DNA of 64,000 nt from Paralithodes platypus (taxonomy: Eukaryota; Arthropoda; Malacostraca; Decapoda; Lithodidae), in assembly GCA_032716605.1 (NCBI GenBank), contig CM064501.1, positions 20,254,687 to 20,318,686 of the forward strand. Direction: 5' to 3'. Positions 34,601 through 45,230 of this stretch are shown here, piece after piece (within the stretch, counting starts at the first letter, position 1; each line of letters starts with the position of its first letter). A program made the translations under genes and the position numbers. Under the pieces are notes generated by a model. The model had not been told where the DNA came from. It made no database searches and saw nothing but the letters and a program-made list of their open reading frames with translations.

Positions 34601-34913
34601 ATTCCACATACATCCAGCCTGGCATTCACTAACACTTCCAGAACCTCTCTCTCTTTTGTGCCATCATTCATGCCACTAACATTCCACGTAGCCATTCTCA
34701 GAATGTCCGAAGGCATGTCCTTAGTCGGTCGTGGTTCGTCAACGTTGGTTCCGTCCGCATCCGAGGCTGTTCGTTCGTTTTTCCTTGCTTCGATATTTTT
34801 TCCGGGTGGGGGTCGCAAGCCCACCGACCCAACCTCTTTAGTCGCCTCTTATGACACGCAGAAGGCACGTGGGGCATATTCTATTCCCTAACCCCCAGGG
34901 GGGGTTTTGATGT
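31692..34913 (-). mobile_element. Full-length RTE-clade LINE with intact ORF
   Basis: 3222-base element flanked by GTTTTGAT at 31684-31691 and 34914-34921 (target duplication). The left (3') end is a (TATC)n tail, that is (GATA)n on the element strand, preceded by a short 3' UTR of about 15 bases. A single ORF fills the element. The 5' end is C/G-rich (34825-34913). Truncated relatives are at 25831-26902 and perhaps 9951-10334. Confidence 0.92.
31708..34716 (-). CDS. RTE endonuclease / reverse transcriptase
   Basis: 1002 residues from the first ATG; the frame is open for about 44 more codons upstream, including a GTG at 34822-34824. The endonuclease is at about residues 7-255: ATWNVSGM, TETKWKG, GDMNGKVGD and SDHYVV are present. 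The reverse transcriptase shows FMDLEKAYDRVD (about 633-644), GLKQGCVMSPWLF and the catalytic FADD (739-742). The C-terminal part carries the RTE-type block LRWFGHMERM and the arginine-rich GRGRPNMRWKDGV. No stop or shift is present, so it may be functional. It nicks target DNA and reverse-transcribes its own RNA. Confidence 0.93.
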   Translation of the reverse strand: MPSDILRMATWNVSGMNDGTKEREVLEVLVNARLDVCGMTETKWKGSDVREWECGMGVCAGVSEGTAREGACLFVSSKWKECVREYGSVGSRIVWVRMKVGIQTWVIVCVYAPTEDILERKKEEFWMNVEACLEKFDKNERIFLIGDMNGKVGDRKVEGVVGGWGVPSEVNGNGSALVDVCVGRRLWIANTFFRHRMIHRYTWKRMLTMKDKTVVERKSLIDYVCVDEQMKKSVMDARVYRGIGGGLSDHYVVVAKVRIQKKWVRRAGGRREEGGMVRRVERLQEEEIREEYRRAVERRLGGFDLEVMEEVEEMSKVFKDEICAACEEVCGVRRRGRGVKGTAWWTEEVRIAVEEKKKAYREWLGSRGNEDSERQKRARYVESKRVVKRVVKESKRRVDEEFGRNLSVKWRESKKLFWKEVKKVREGSKGNSKGVKDKNGRMLAEKQERVERWREYFSELLNERNEEPANIAGYGMGGRRREVVEEEVGIRRSEVWEAMKRVKLGKAPGTDGVCGEMLRYGEIVIEWVWKMCKLAWEKGSAPDDWKTGIIVPLYKGKGERGVCGNHRGICLLSVVGKVYSRVVIERVRVRTEKWIGDEQGGFRKGRGCVDQIFTLNCVVEKYLEKKQKVYVAFMDLEKAYDRVDREGLWKVLRIYGVEGKLLKAVKSMYEGAKAAVRVESEQSEFFDLNVGLKQGCVMSPWLFTVYMDGVMKEILSRAVDVGVSLKREGIEWKLPILLFADDTVLMSDNEWELQGLVNEFGTVCEKRNLKVNTGKSKVMVFEMGEVTECEVKLNGQAMEIVNSFKYLGSVLSKDGTMDEEVRERVQQGKRVVGTLKAVTRNRVVSMEVKKSLHDSVVIPTLTYGSEAWTLVERLRPRVRAVEMNYLRSACRVTWRDRQTNEEVRRRCGVEVDVLESVKRNNLRWFGHMERMESERMTKRVYESEVEGQRGRGRPNMRWKDGVRKYMNEGGAGWGEGRRLTGDRGAWGRFVRGHPFGDHGVRQ

Positions 34914-34921
34914 TTACGTTA

Positions 34922-36254
34922 TATAGAGATCCCAATAAAGGGAACATCAAAAACTGGTAATTTCTAACTCATCACCCCAATGACTTTCCAGGAGTGAAAG
35001 GTATCAGATAGGTTTGTGTCTCATTTCTCAACAGGGAAGTGGGGACAAGGATAGTCTTCTTCTGCCTTCTGCTTCTGGGCCTTCGTCTTCTCACAATCTG
35101 GGCATTGTGGTAAACCCCAGTAGTGTGTGTGAGTATATTGACCAACTGTGTTGCCCTAACTTCTTGACGTTGTCAATCCACCAACTGTGGAATTACTTCC
35201 TCGAGTGTAACTCTCGAGGGCGAGTGACCTAACTGTGTTGCACTAATTTTTGTGCGAACCAAGGAGCAAACTATGTTACATGGCCTTGTTTAACTTTTCA
35301 ATTCGCAGACTGTGTTGCACAAAATGACTTCCCCATGTGTAGCTTTTGAGGGTAAGTGATCAACTGTGTTGCACCACTCTTTACTCAGGGTTATATTGTC
35401 ATGAGGAGATGAACTATCAAACAATTAGTGATGTCAGTATAGGCTGGATTTAATGTCCCCCTTGCTAACACAAGGGGGACACTCTGAGACACTCTGAGAC
35501 TCTGACACTCTGAGAGGAAGAAGGTCCCTGGTGGCACTTGGGCGGGGTCGCCAGTGCTACTTGACAAGTGGGCGGTGCCTGGGGTGACAAATGGTTTCTG
35601 GCGGGGGTCGAATCTCCCGCGCTGTCAGAAAAAATAGAATACCCGATGAAGAAAACCTTTCCTGGATAACTTGCTTGGTTTTCCCCTAGAGATGTGGGCA
35701 TCACCTTCTTACTTCTACATGTTTCATTGTTGTTGTTGTTGTTGTTCCCCAGGCTGTCTAATCGAGCAGCCCCAAGGTCCCAAGCAAAGCCAAGGCCATA
35801 ACCAAGCGCCTCCACAGAACCCTCCCACCTTTACCCGAAACCACTACCAGGCGAAGGGCTGCGGAGGGTGCGGAAACGCCCGGGACACCAAAACCCCACC
35901 CAGGGCCCTGTGCCCCTCAACAAATATGAAGGGAAAGTTGCGGGGCAAGGGAAAAATGTGACTCTTTCGTTCCCAGTTTGCCAGCCTCTAGGATGGCAGT
36001 AGAGAGGAAAATCCACGGAAGAAACTGCCACTTGAGATATAGAAAATAGAAAGAAACAGTCGGAGTAAGCTAAGGGTATTTCAGAGAATGCTCAACTCTC
36101 ACTCTGATAGACCAGCCTATCACCACATGACTAGAACCCAATCCATTCAGCATCAGCTAGGAAAGGCCCTAGATAGCCACCTTTGGCGGGGGGGGGATAG
36201 CTCCCCTTTTTCAACCCCTTTCAGGGTTGGGCACACGCCCAACTATAATAAATA

Positions 36255-36289
<35 letters not shown>

Positions 36290-36539
36290 AATAATAATTA
36301 TTATTATTATTATTATTATTATTTTTTTTTTTTTTTATTAAGAGTGTTTCTCCTATTATTTATCTTGTGTTGCATGTTATAATAATAAATGGTGAGCGTC
36401 TCCCGTTATCCATGCTCTGAACGGTGTTAGTCAAAGAAAACGGATTCATGGGAGATTCAGCTAGGACAACTTGAGTAAAGTTATCTGGCTTAGCCTGACT
36501 GGGTTCAAGTTAACATTGGGCATAACAGTTTATATGCCT
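34922..36539. other. No recognisable gene; several simple repeats
   Basis: The phrase AACTGTGTTGC(A/C)C recurs at 35150-35370. A (GTT)n run lies at 35726-35747. 36245-36300 is (AAT)n followed directly by (ATT)n and a T run to about 36340, a self-complementary microsatellite. A minus-strand ORF of 116 codons (35465-35815) includes the (GTT)n run as polyasparagine and is probably not a gene. Confidence 0.5.
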
Positions 36540-37019
36540 GAGTGAGAGTAAGGTTCATATTGTCCCAATTTGTGTCCACTCCTCTGTTGTTGTCCAAGGG
36601 TGGTGGGTAATCCATTGTATTATTTGTTTTCTGTTAATGAAGGAGACAAAGGGCAGGTTGCCTGTAACGAGTGTCTCCCCAAGAACTGCAAGAGTGACAA
36701 GGTCGAATTCAAGGGACGTTGGGGTCAAAATGCCTAGACACACTAAGTTTAAATCAGTTTAAGTCATAGGATGAAGGAAAGATTGATTGAGGGAGAGAGT
36801 TCCAGAGTTCACTTATTGAGTAGAAGAAAGGCTTACAAATCAGCCAATTCTTGGGTTGGAAAGCTGGACAGAATAGGAGTGAGACTGAGTTAAAAGGCGG
36901 GTGCCTCGCACTCTCCACAAGGGAGGGGGTATTCACTGAGAGAGTTCTGAAGAACACTGATTGTTGTAATAGCGATAGCAAAGTGAAAGAGATGCAACAT
37001 TGTGGCGTGCAGAAAGAGA
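36540..37019 (-). mobile_element. Jockey-type LINE 3' part, split by an RTE
   Basis: Minus strand: ARHNVASLSLCYRYYNNQ at the RTE junction, then SELWNSLPQSIFPSSYDLN and the 3' UTR. It is the same family as 1-2935. The upstream part continues beyond the RTE at 39822. Confidence 0.8.
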
Positions 37020-39434
37020 AAGAGTGTAGGTAATACGTTCTTCAAAAAAAGGCGTATACACAAGTACAACTGGCATAGACTTGTGAGGGGAGAGATTGTA
37101 GAGAGGGCATTGATGGATTATGTGCTGGTGACAAGGGAAAGATTGTGTAGACTGCTGGATGTGAATGTGATGAGAGGTGAGGCGGAGGGTATGTCAGATC
37201 ATTACCTGGTGGAGGGAAAGCTAAGAGTTAAGAGTTACAGGAGAATAAGAGACAAGCGTGAAGTAAGAGAGGTAATAAAAGTTAGTGAGTTAGAGAAGAG
37301 TGAAAAAGAGAGGGAGTACAAGGAAAGACTAAATGAAAAGTGGATGGAAGTGAGAGAGATGGAAGAGAGAGAAGTCGAGGTTGAATGGCAACAGTTTAAG
37401 GAAGGAGTGAAAGCAAGTGCAGAGGTAGTATGCGGCCATAGGAAAGTAGGCGGCAGAGGTATCAGGAAGGGAAGCGAGTGGTGGAATGATACGGTGAGAA
37501 AGGCAGTTGAGGAGAAGAGACAGTGTTTTGAGAGGGTTTTACAGGATGGTAGTGTTGAGGTATGGGAGAGGTACAAGGAGAAAAGGAGAGAGGCAAAACG
37601 GAAAATTAGAGAAGCGAAAAAAGATGCAAACGAAAGGTGGGGCCAAAGGCTGAGTGAGAATTTTGAAGAACGAAAGAAGATGTTCTGGAAGGAGGTAAAT
37701 AAAGTAAGGAAAGGAGGACAAAAGAGGGAAGAGTCAGTGAAAGATGAAAATGGAGAATTACTAGTGGAACCAGTTGAAGTGAGGAAAAGATATGCCGAGT
37801 ATTTTTAATCTTTGTTAAATACAAGAGATGGAAGAGAAGCAGTGATTGAAGCAGAGGTGGATGGAGATAGGTTACCCAAGCCACCCAGGTGGCAGGGAAT
37901 GAATGAAAGGATTGAGGAAAATGAGGTGAAAGAAGCAGTGAAACAAATGAGAGCGGGAAAAGCAGAAGGTTTGGATGGTATTGCTGTGGAGTATATAAAG
38001 AAGGGTGGAGATGTGATAATAGATTGGTTGGTGAGACTTTTCAATGTGTGCTTTGCTGTGTCAATGGTACCAATAGACTGGAAGAGTGCATGTATTGTGC
38101 CGTTGTACAAGGGGAACGGAGATCGGCAGGAGTGTTCAAGTTATAGAGGTATTAGTTTATTGTCAGTGGTTGGAAAGCTGTATGGCAGGGTGTTGATAGA
38201 GAGGATATTAAAGTGTACGGAAGTTGCAATAGGAGAAGAACAGTGCGGTTTTAGGAGGGGAAGAGGGTGCGTGGATCAGATGTTTGCAGTAAGACAGTTA
38301 TGCGAGAAGTATTTAGAGAAGCATAAGGAGATATTTTGGGCTTTTATGGACTTGGAAAAAGCGTATGATCGTGTGGACCGTGAAGCAATGTGGAAGGTGT
38401 TAAGGATTTATGAAATAGGAGGACATTTGTTAGAAGAAGTTAAGAGTTTTTATGAAGGGAGCAGAGCATGTGTGAGAGTAGGAAATGGTGAGTTGAGTGA
38501 ATGGTTTGAGGTAAAGGTAGGTTTGCGACAGGGTTGTGTAATGTCACCATGGCTGTTTAATATGTTTATGGATGGTGTGGTGAGGGAGGTGAAAAGGAGA
38601 ACTATGGGAAGAGGATTGGGTTTAGTAGGAAAGAATGGTAGAGATTGGGAGTTGAATCAGTTGCTGTTCGCTGATGACACAGCATTGGTGGCGGATTCTG
38701 ATGAGAAACTGCAGCGGGTAGTCAAAGAGTTTGGTGTGGTTTGTGGAAGGAGGAAACTGAAGGTGAACGTCAATAAAAGTAAAGTAATGGTGTGTAATAG
38801 AGGAGAGCATAGGGTGAATCTAGATGTGAGGCTGGATGGGGAAATATTGGAACAAGTAGAGTGTTTTAAATATCTAGGAGGAACGATAAGCAGGAGTGGA
38901 GGTATGGAAGTGGAGGTAAAACAGAGAGTGTGTGAAGGAAGGAAGGTTTTCGGAGCAATGGGAAGTATGTGGAAGACGAGAAATCTCGGAGTGAAAGTAA
39001 AAAGTGCACTGTATCAAGGAATTGTTGTGCCAACAGTGATGTATGGGGCTGAGACATGGGCTCTGAAGAAAAAGGAGAAAAGAGGGCTGGATGTGATGGA
39101 GATGAGCTGCTTGAGGAGTATGTGTGGAGTTACTCGTAGAGACAGATTGAGGAATGAAGAGATACGTAGGAGAGTGGGGCAGCAAGAACATTTGTCAGCC
39201 AGAGTGGACAGAAGGGTGCTGAGCTGGTATGGTCATGTTGAACGAATGGGAGATGAAAGGCTTACAAAGAGAATATGTGAGTCAGGTACAAGGGGAGATA
39301 GAAGGGCAGGAAGACCCCCATTGAGATGGAGAGACTGTGTAAGAAAGGCTTTGGATGATAAAGGAATGACTATAGATCAGGCAGGGGAAGTGGTGGTGGA
39401 CAGGAGTGAATGGAGAATGCTTGTGAATAGTTGA
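37020..39434 (+). pseudogene. RTE reverse transcriptase with one nonsense codon
   Basis: The frame is open from the 5' truncation point to the stop at 39432-39434 except for a single TAA at 37806-37808 (after YAEYF). The endonuclease C-terminus is present (MSDHYLVEGK). The RT has FMDLEKAYDRVDREAMW, GLRQGCVMSPWLFNMFMDG and FADDTALVAD, and the C-terminus has LSWYGHVERM and GRPPLRWRDCV. A lone nonsense change and an otherwise clean frame suggest a young copy. Initiation downstream of the TAA would need the TTG at 37812, so the protein is probably not made. Confidence 0.9.
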
Positions 39435-39821
39435 GTGAACACGTGGTCATTTGGAGTAAGGGGTCGGGCGCAAGTTGGACTAGATAATAGTCCATCAGGC
39501 GCCTGGCCCGGGGAGACGATTAATATGAAGGGTGTGCCTGGAAGTGTGGTGGGAGGGCTTGTGGCTTTGGCTCCGCTGCATGTCTGCCTGCCGAGATCGG
39601 AACCTCTCCGGGTGGTCAGGGGCCGGGGGAGTGCTGGAGCGACCTTGGTAACCCTGGTCTCTGGGTCTTCTCCTGGGTGACCTGGATGTGTGAGAGTTTG
39701 TGTTTTTTATCTGTGTTTATTTTTTGTTTTATGTTGTTTTTGTGTTTTCCCTGTTCTTGCTCTGTCTTGAGTCGGCTACCCCCAAAATGGGGATTGGGCC
39801 TGAGCATATAGATAGATAGAT
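37020..39821 (+). mobile_element. 5'-truncated RTE with 9-base target duplication
   Basis: Flanked by AGAAAGAGA at 37011-37019 and 39822-39830. It starts inside the endonuclease domain, ends with a 3' UTR (39435-39800) and a (GATA)n tail, and interrupts the minus-strand LINE. It is a different RTE family from 31692-34913: the 3' UTR is longer and the protein differs, though both share (GATA)n tails. Confidence 0.92.
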
Positions 39822-40200
39822 AGAAAGAGATTGTACAGAACTAGTAAGAGGAATTGAGTTGATGAGACGAAATGCTTTGGACTCTTACTCTTTCGAGAAG
39901 TGCAGTATGGGTGAAGCCTCCCCACACATGCGAACTATACTCAATATGGGGGCGCACTGTGCCGCGATACAGAGCAAGAAGCTGTGCGGGGGTGAAGAAG
40001 CCATAGAGACGGTTGAGCACACCTAACTTTTGGAAAGCTGTTTTTAGTAAGAGTGGTAATATCATCTTTCCAAGAAAGGTTTGATGAAAAACATACACTT
40101 AGAATATTTAAAGATGAAGGGTTGATTTGTGTATTGTTGAAGAATAATTGTTACCCGGTACCGTAGTCTTGCGGAAGATTGCGATGGAGAGATAGGTTAT
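39822..40200 (-). mobile_element. Jockey-type LINE, upstream part of the split copy
   Basis: Minus strand: NLPQDY, NPSSLNILSVCFSS, TAFQKLGVLNRLYGFFTPAQ, LALYRGTVRPHIEYSSHVWG, then KAFRLIN at the RTE junction in a shifted frame. It matches the element at 1-842 region by region. Several single-base shifts and a stop are present. Confidence 0.8.
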
Positions 40201-40250
40201 TAGCTCCTTTGGTGTACCTTTCAAAATGAGCCCAGGTCAATTCTGGGGTG

Positions 40251-40446
40251 TCACGCACACAACCTGAAGCTAGGGACATAATTATGCCGTCCCAACTTCA
40301 TGACAACTTTGTGAATTTTTGAGGTATCGTCCTCCTTGAACACAATGTCAAGCACGGGTTTGACCACTTTAAGATAGGTGACAATGTCATGATCTTCTGG
40401 CTTGAAAGGAATAATTTCAAGCGATTTCCCCGCCATGATTTTTGTG
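40251..40446 (-). CDS. Unrecognised small ORF or exon
   Basis: From an ATG with A at -3 and G at +4 the minus strand encodes MAGKSLEIIPFKPEDHDIV, then TYLKVVKPVLDIVFKEDD and KLGRHNYVPSFRLCA before a stop. Composition looks protein-like (charged, no simple repeats) and a weak donor (CAG|GTTGTG) lies near the end. I do not recognise the family. It may be an exon or part of another transposon next to the LINE. The frame is open further upstream of this ATG. Confidence 0.3.
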
Positions 40447-40704
40447 TATTGGTTATACTGAGTGAGATAGAGAAACGAAGGTCGCCTTTCTGAGTTGAGA
40501 CACTGCTGCAACCAGTGTTATACCACATTTATAAGAAAACGTGAGATAATCTGATTGCGATTTCCACCTTAGGAACCAGCGCTAATCAACAACTTGGGTT
40601 CCTCTCCGCTGGGCAAAGACTGGCCTTGGCTCTATGAACTACACTCTAGTAATAAACAATGGACTCAAAATACACAGCAAAGGTTCATAAGTTTTATTCC
40701 TTAA

Positions 40705-41142
40705 CCCGTGGAGTCCCGGCTAGTTTTGTAATGTTTGTTCACCAGAACCCGGCCGGTTTTCAAAATATGGTTTTATTCCAGAAACAATAGCGAATGGGTT
40801 AGGAATGAAGGAAAAACCACGAAAAACCGCTCAAAAAGCTTAAAGAGTGGTCCTACAGAGTCCCCGAAAACGTATTTTACAAGAGTAAAAAATTGAAGGC
40901 AATTACCCCAAAAAACCAGGTTATTGCGCGCTCACGCGCACGCACGTGGACTTTGAGAGTTTTCAACCATCGGCACAGTTGCGTGGGATACGTACACAGT
41001 TCCCATACAAATCTGAGCCCTATTGAGTGGCTACACCTGAGGTTACGGTCGGCGCAATTAGGGTGACGCGCAAGATGCGTCTCTGGGGCTGTGCGTTACA
41101 TACATCGCCGACGCGTCAGACGCGTCGCTGGGGCTGTACGGG
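40705..41142 (+). mobile_element. TTAA-flanked MITE, family B, copy 1
   Basis: 438 bases between TTAA at 40701-40704 and 41143-41146. The left tip is CCCGTGGAGTCCCGGC; the right tip read inward is CCCGTACAGCCCCAGC. The right subterminal part is CpG-rich with two copies of CTGGGGCTGT and repeated ACGCGTC. No ORF. It is almost identical, inverted, to 62134-62571. Confidence 0.88.
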
Positions 41143-41146
41143 TTAA

Positions 41147-41956
41147 TAGCTAGGGTACATTCTCAATATGCGTATGGAAATAATATGCATAATATTCATA
41201 TAGAAATAATGAGAGTTGTTACAATGGAACATATAAGTAATAATTGTTACAGTAGAACATATGAATAATAATAACAGAGAGGTTAAGTCTCAAATCACAA
41301 TAAACGGTGTCCTGAATAAATATGTGAAAGCTCTCAAGATGGCTTACTCAGGGTAAATAGTAGTTACTGCGATAGCATACACGCGGCACTGAAGTTATGG
41401 AAAATAGGACACAGTTTGATCTCGGAACGAACAATAAGTTAATGCAACTTGATCTAGAGATAAAACTCTAATAACTCGGAGAGTAATAATTATGAATATA
41501 AATTCATGAATAATAATTTAGATAATAGTCATGTATGCGTGACTGAGGTTCGAAACTAACAATAAGTTATTGTAACTTGAATATATCATAGAGCAGAAAT
41601 AGCTCAGAGAATAAGTATATAAATCATAGTTCATAAGATGTGATTATAACAATAGTCATGAAGATAAATACAATGTGAATGAACTAATCTATTTTAGTCC
41701 TGTACCCAGATGATACAAACCTGAAAACTAGGTCTAAATAAGCGTTCACTGGTTGACGTGTAAGTGCATGTATTTATTCCCGGACAAACATATATAAATT
41801 TCCACACAAGGAATATAGGAGCCTGTATTCAAGGAAGTATATAAACATTTACCCAACGATAGATATGTGTAATGTTCTCCCTTAACAGAGCAACGGATAA
41901 TAACTAGATAGGGAAGAATGGAAAATCTTCTATAATTACGTAAACACTATGAACCT
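41147..41956. other. No gene seen; degenerate tandem repeat
   Basis: AT-rich. Around 41400-41660 two roughly 115-base stretches resemble each other (both contain AACAATAAGTTA, AACTTGA and ATAATAGTCATG). Confidence 0.5.
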
Positions 41957-41971
41957 CAACATACCTAAGTT
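41957..41971 (+). repeat. Target duplication of the 41972-44216 LINE, left copy
   Basis: CAACATACCTAAGTT occurs here and at 44217-44231. The right copy merges with the (AAC)n tail, so the true length is 11-15 bases. Confidence 0.9.
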
Positions 41972-44203
41972 ACCATACCCCAACTTCACACCAGAAATTC
42001 AAAACCTCATCAGACAACGCGACATACTGAAACACTCCCCAGCACCCCACACACAAGACATCACACAACAAATTCAAGCACTCAACACCCAAACTAACAA
42101 CAAAATACAAGAACAACAAAAACTAAATTGGAATAACTTCCTACAAACACTTTATCACAAAACAAACCCCAAAAAACTATACAAAACACTAAACAGCATC
42201 ACACTTTCCAACAGCAACACAACACAATCACATTCTGCAATCACAACAACAGACTCTACTCCTTCATGTAAACAACAAGCAAACACTCTCATCAATCACT
42301 TTTCACATGTCAGCCAGCTAAAACCTCACAAAGACGACCGACGTGTCATCCGACGTAAGAGACAATTCCCCACAGACCCTGACTATACACCCTTCACCAA
42401 TCACCAGACAAAGCATATCATCAACAATCTCAAGCACTCACCCGCCTGTGGCCTAGACAACATAAGCAACATACACCTCCGACCACAAGGCATACAAGCA
42501 CTCACTAACATATCAAACTACAGCTATTCACACAACACAATACCAGACATTTGGAAGCATGGTATCATCATCACATTCCCCAAACCCAACAAAGACCCCA
42601 CGCTACCCTCCTCGCACCGCCCCATCACACTCCTTTGCTCCCCCTCCAAAGTCATGGAACGCCTAGTATTACAACTAATTACACCTGACCTACCCCTAGC
42701 TCCATCACAACATGGCTTTAGGCCACTGCACTCCACAAACACTCTTCTCACAGACCTTACACAAAGAGCTTTCGACGGCATCAATTCAGCTAGACCACCA
42801 CACAGATCACTATTAGCCACACTCGACATTAGTAAAGCCTTCGATGCCATCCCCCGCCACAACCTAACAAACAAAATCTACAACACAAACATGCACAACA
42901 ACACAAAACGGTGGCTGGCCAACTTCCTAGCAGGCAGATGTGCACACGTATCTTTTGTCGGTCAGTCATCTAAAATCAGAAACTTTCCAAACGGAGTCCC
43001 ACAAGGATCCGTCCTATCGCCCGCACTCTTCAATCTGTACATGCACGATATAACTACACCCAATACGCCCCAAATAAACTTAGCCTCCTATGCAGATGAC
43101 ATAACACTCACATGCACACACCATGACCCAAAAAGAGCAACAGATCTCCTTCAACCCTATCTCAACACACTACATGGCTGGTGCACTACAAACAGACTTA
43201 ATCTAGCCCCAGCCAAATCCACCGCAACCTTGCTCACAAGTTGGACAGGAGAACACGAATACATCCCTCAACTCACCATAAACAACACACCCCTAACACA
43301 TACACACACACACCCAAAATCCTAGGAGTAACATATGATACTCATATGACATTCAAACAGCACACCACAAACATTAAAAAGAAACTGACACCCAGACTTA
43401 ACGCCCTCAGGTCACTTGCTCACACAAAATTTGGACACAACAAAGAAACTACCACCACAGTATATAAACAATACATAAGATCAGTGATGGAATACGCAAG
43501 CCCAGCCTGGGCTTCTAACCTAGCTGAAACACATCATAAGACCTTACAGACTATTCAAAACAAAGCCCTGAAGATCATTACAGGCTGCACAGCTACTGCA
43601 CCCACAGATCACCTACATCAAGAAACCAAAATCCTCAAAGTCAAAGACCATCTGGACATGAGAGGCACTCAATTCCTGGCAGCAGCCTCCACAAACCAAG
43701 ACCACCCACTAAACTACATGGCAACACACCCACAGACACCAAGAAATATCAAAACAACACCCAGCACACGGTATCACACACAATTATTGTCCTCTCTCCC
43801 TCCCTGCCCACCCCGAACCAACTTCCAGAAGCACATCCATACTCATATCTCTCACCGATCCATCCACTCACTCACAGACAACACGCAGCTGCATGCACGA
43901 CCTCCCGAAATCCATCCTTCCGAATCCTCCCTTCCTCGCGAGGACAGAGTCCACCTGGCCAGGCTGAGATGCGGACACCATCCAGCTCTCCTGAGCTACA
44001 AGAGACTGGATGACTCCGTTGTCGACACCTGCCCGGGATGTAACACAGCACCCCATACCATTAAACACATCATAGAAGACTGCATTTCACACAACCACTT
44101 ACGCCAACAACACAATCTACACTCAATGAGAGCTCTGTGGGAAAGCCCGATCATGGCCATGGCCTTTCTCAGGGACTCGGGGCTGTTCGGCCAGGCAGCT
44201 TAG
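41972..44203 (+). pseudogene. LINE reverse transcriptase with C-terminal CCHC finger, one frameshift
   Basis: The first frame (to 43325) contains the RT: SPACGLDNIS, LATLDISKAFDAIPRHNL, GVPQGSVLSPALFNLYMHD and the catalytic YADDITLT. The next frame (usable from about 43300 to 44203) continues with ILGVTYDTHMTFKQHT and a C-terminal segment ending in a CX2CX8HX4C finger (CPGC...H...C near 44029-44082). The frames meet in a CA-repeat at about 43298-43315; a net two-base expansion there explains the shift. The first few codons of the nominal ATG frame at 41949 belong to flanking DNA. Clade not assigned. Confidence 0.85.
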
Positions 44204-44216
44204 GGAACAACAACAA
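41972..44216 (+). mobile_element. 5'-truncated LINE with (AAC)n tail
   Basis: Bounded by the direct repeat above. It begins within the linker upstream of the RT and ends GGAACAACAACAACAAC. The coding strand is strikingly rich in A and C and poor in G and T. The endonuclease is missing because of the truncation. Confidence 0.9.
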
Positions 44217-44429
44217 CAACATACCTAAGTTTATACCCTAATTGGAATCATCGTTACCATTACGAAATAAAGAACATTTAAATGTTTGTGAAGAGGAAAG
44301 ACACTGGTAGAGTGTTTTGAAGAGCACGTTTCTCCTGGCCAAGTTGTCCAACGGTTGACTATAGTGACCCGGGGATTTCACACATCCGTCCTAGGGTCTG
44401 GGCCAAACAACTGTGTTGGGCTCTCTCTT

Positions 44430-45230
44430 GGTCCTTCATCCTCTTTTCTCTACACACTCGAGTACTATATTCACTGAATCTGGAGGCTGATGTACGGTAC
44501 GTGAAGTATCATGGCGGTACAGGGATACTAATTTAGGCACTAAATTAGCATCCAGGCTACCTGAGTTACCTAGATTATCAGAACTTCCTGCTATTGAATT
44601 GGTAAGCGCCCGACTATGCGGAACTTGAAGGCTAATTAATTGCACAGGTAAGTCTTTACTAGAGGTATCTCAAGTTGATTTCCTTTCTGTCCTAGGAATC
44701 CCAATCTCCAAATCCAAAGGTGGATTTAAGCCAGTAGGCTGGTTGCTTAACTTCTCTCTGTTCAATGAGGATAGTTATTCCTTTTTTGTCGGCACAAGGG
44801 GGCTGTTGTCTCGGGGTAATGGGGGCGTGTGCGAGACTCTGATTTGGGGCTTATGTAAGGAATGAGTTGCACTAGAGCTTGTTGGTCTTTGGGGATTATT
44901 GGAGGATGATGTTCAGGGTATTTTTGTTTTCTTATTTACTCTTTGCTGGGCCTGATGGTCATTTGTGAGTGACATGCTAGCTGGGGCAGTTTGTTTAGGT
45001 TTGGGGGTTTGTTAATTCTCTACACTTGTGGGGGAAGTTATATGTGATTGGGAGAGTTTGCTTCGTAATATGAATCTAGGCTCCTCGTGATTTTGGTACT
45101 CTACAGGGGTGCACTGGGGGGTTTGATGGTGTACTTGCATAAGTTCGGGGGTGTCACTGAGGTTCATATGTTGGCTGTAGTAATTGTCGTAGTTGGCCCT
45201 GGATGTCCTGGGAATCCCATTCTCTTAGTT
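44430..45230 (-). pseudogene. Decayed ORF, unrecognised
   Basis: Minus strand reads as one frame of about 260 codons with only four or five stops: pieces such as DNYYSQHMNLSDTPEL, NDHQAQQRVNKKTKIP and LPVQLISLQVPHSRALTNS. Composition is Ser/Pro/Thr/Gln/Asn-rich, as in gag-like or LINE ORF1 proteins. No motif identifies the family. Confidence 0.35.

Noticed and set aside
33047..34891. Plus-strand ORFs of 200-306 codons rich in Ser/Pro/Leu
   Set aside because: They are antisense shadows of the intact RTE ORF on the minus strand.
41949..41971. ATG at 41949 as the start of the LINE protein
   Set aside because: It lies outside the element, left of and within the target duplication; the frame is a chance fusion with a 5'-truncated ORF.
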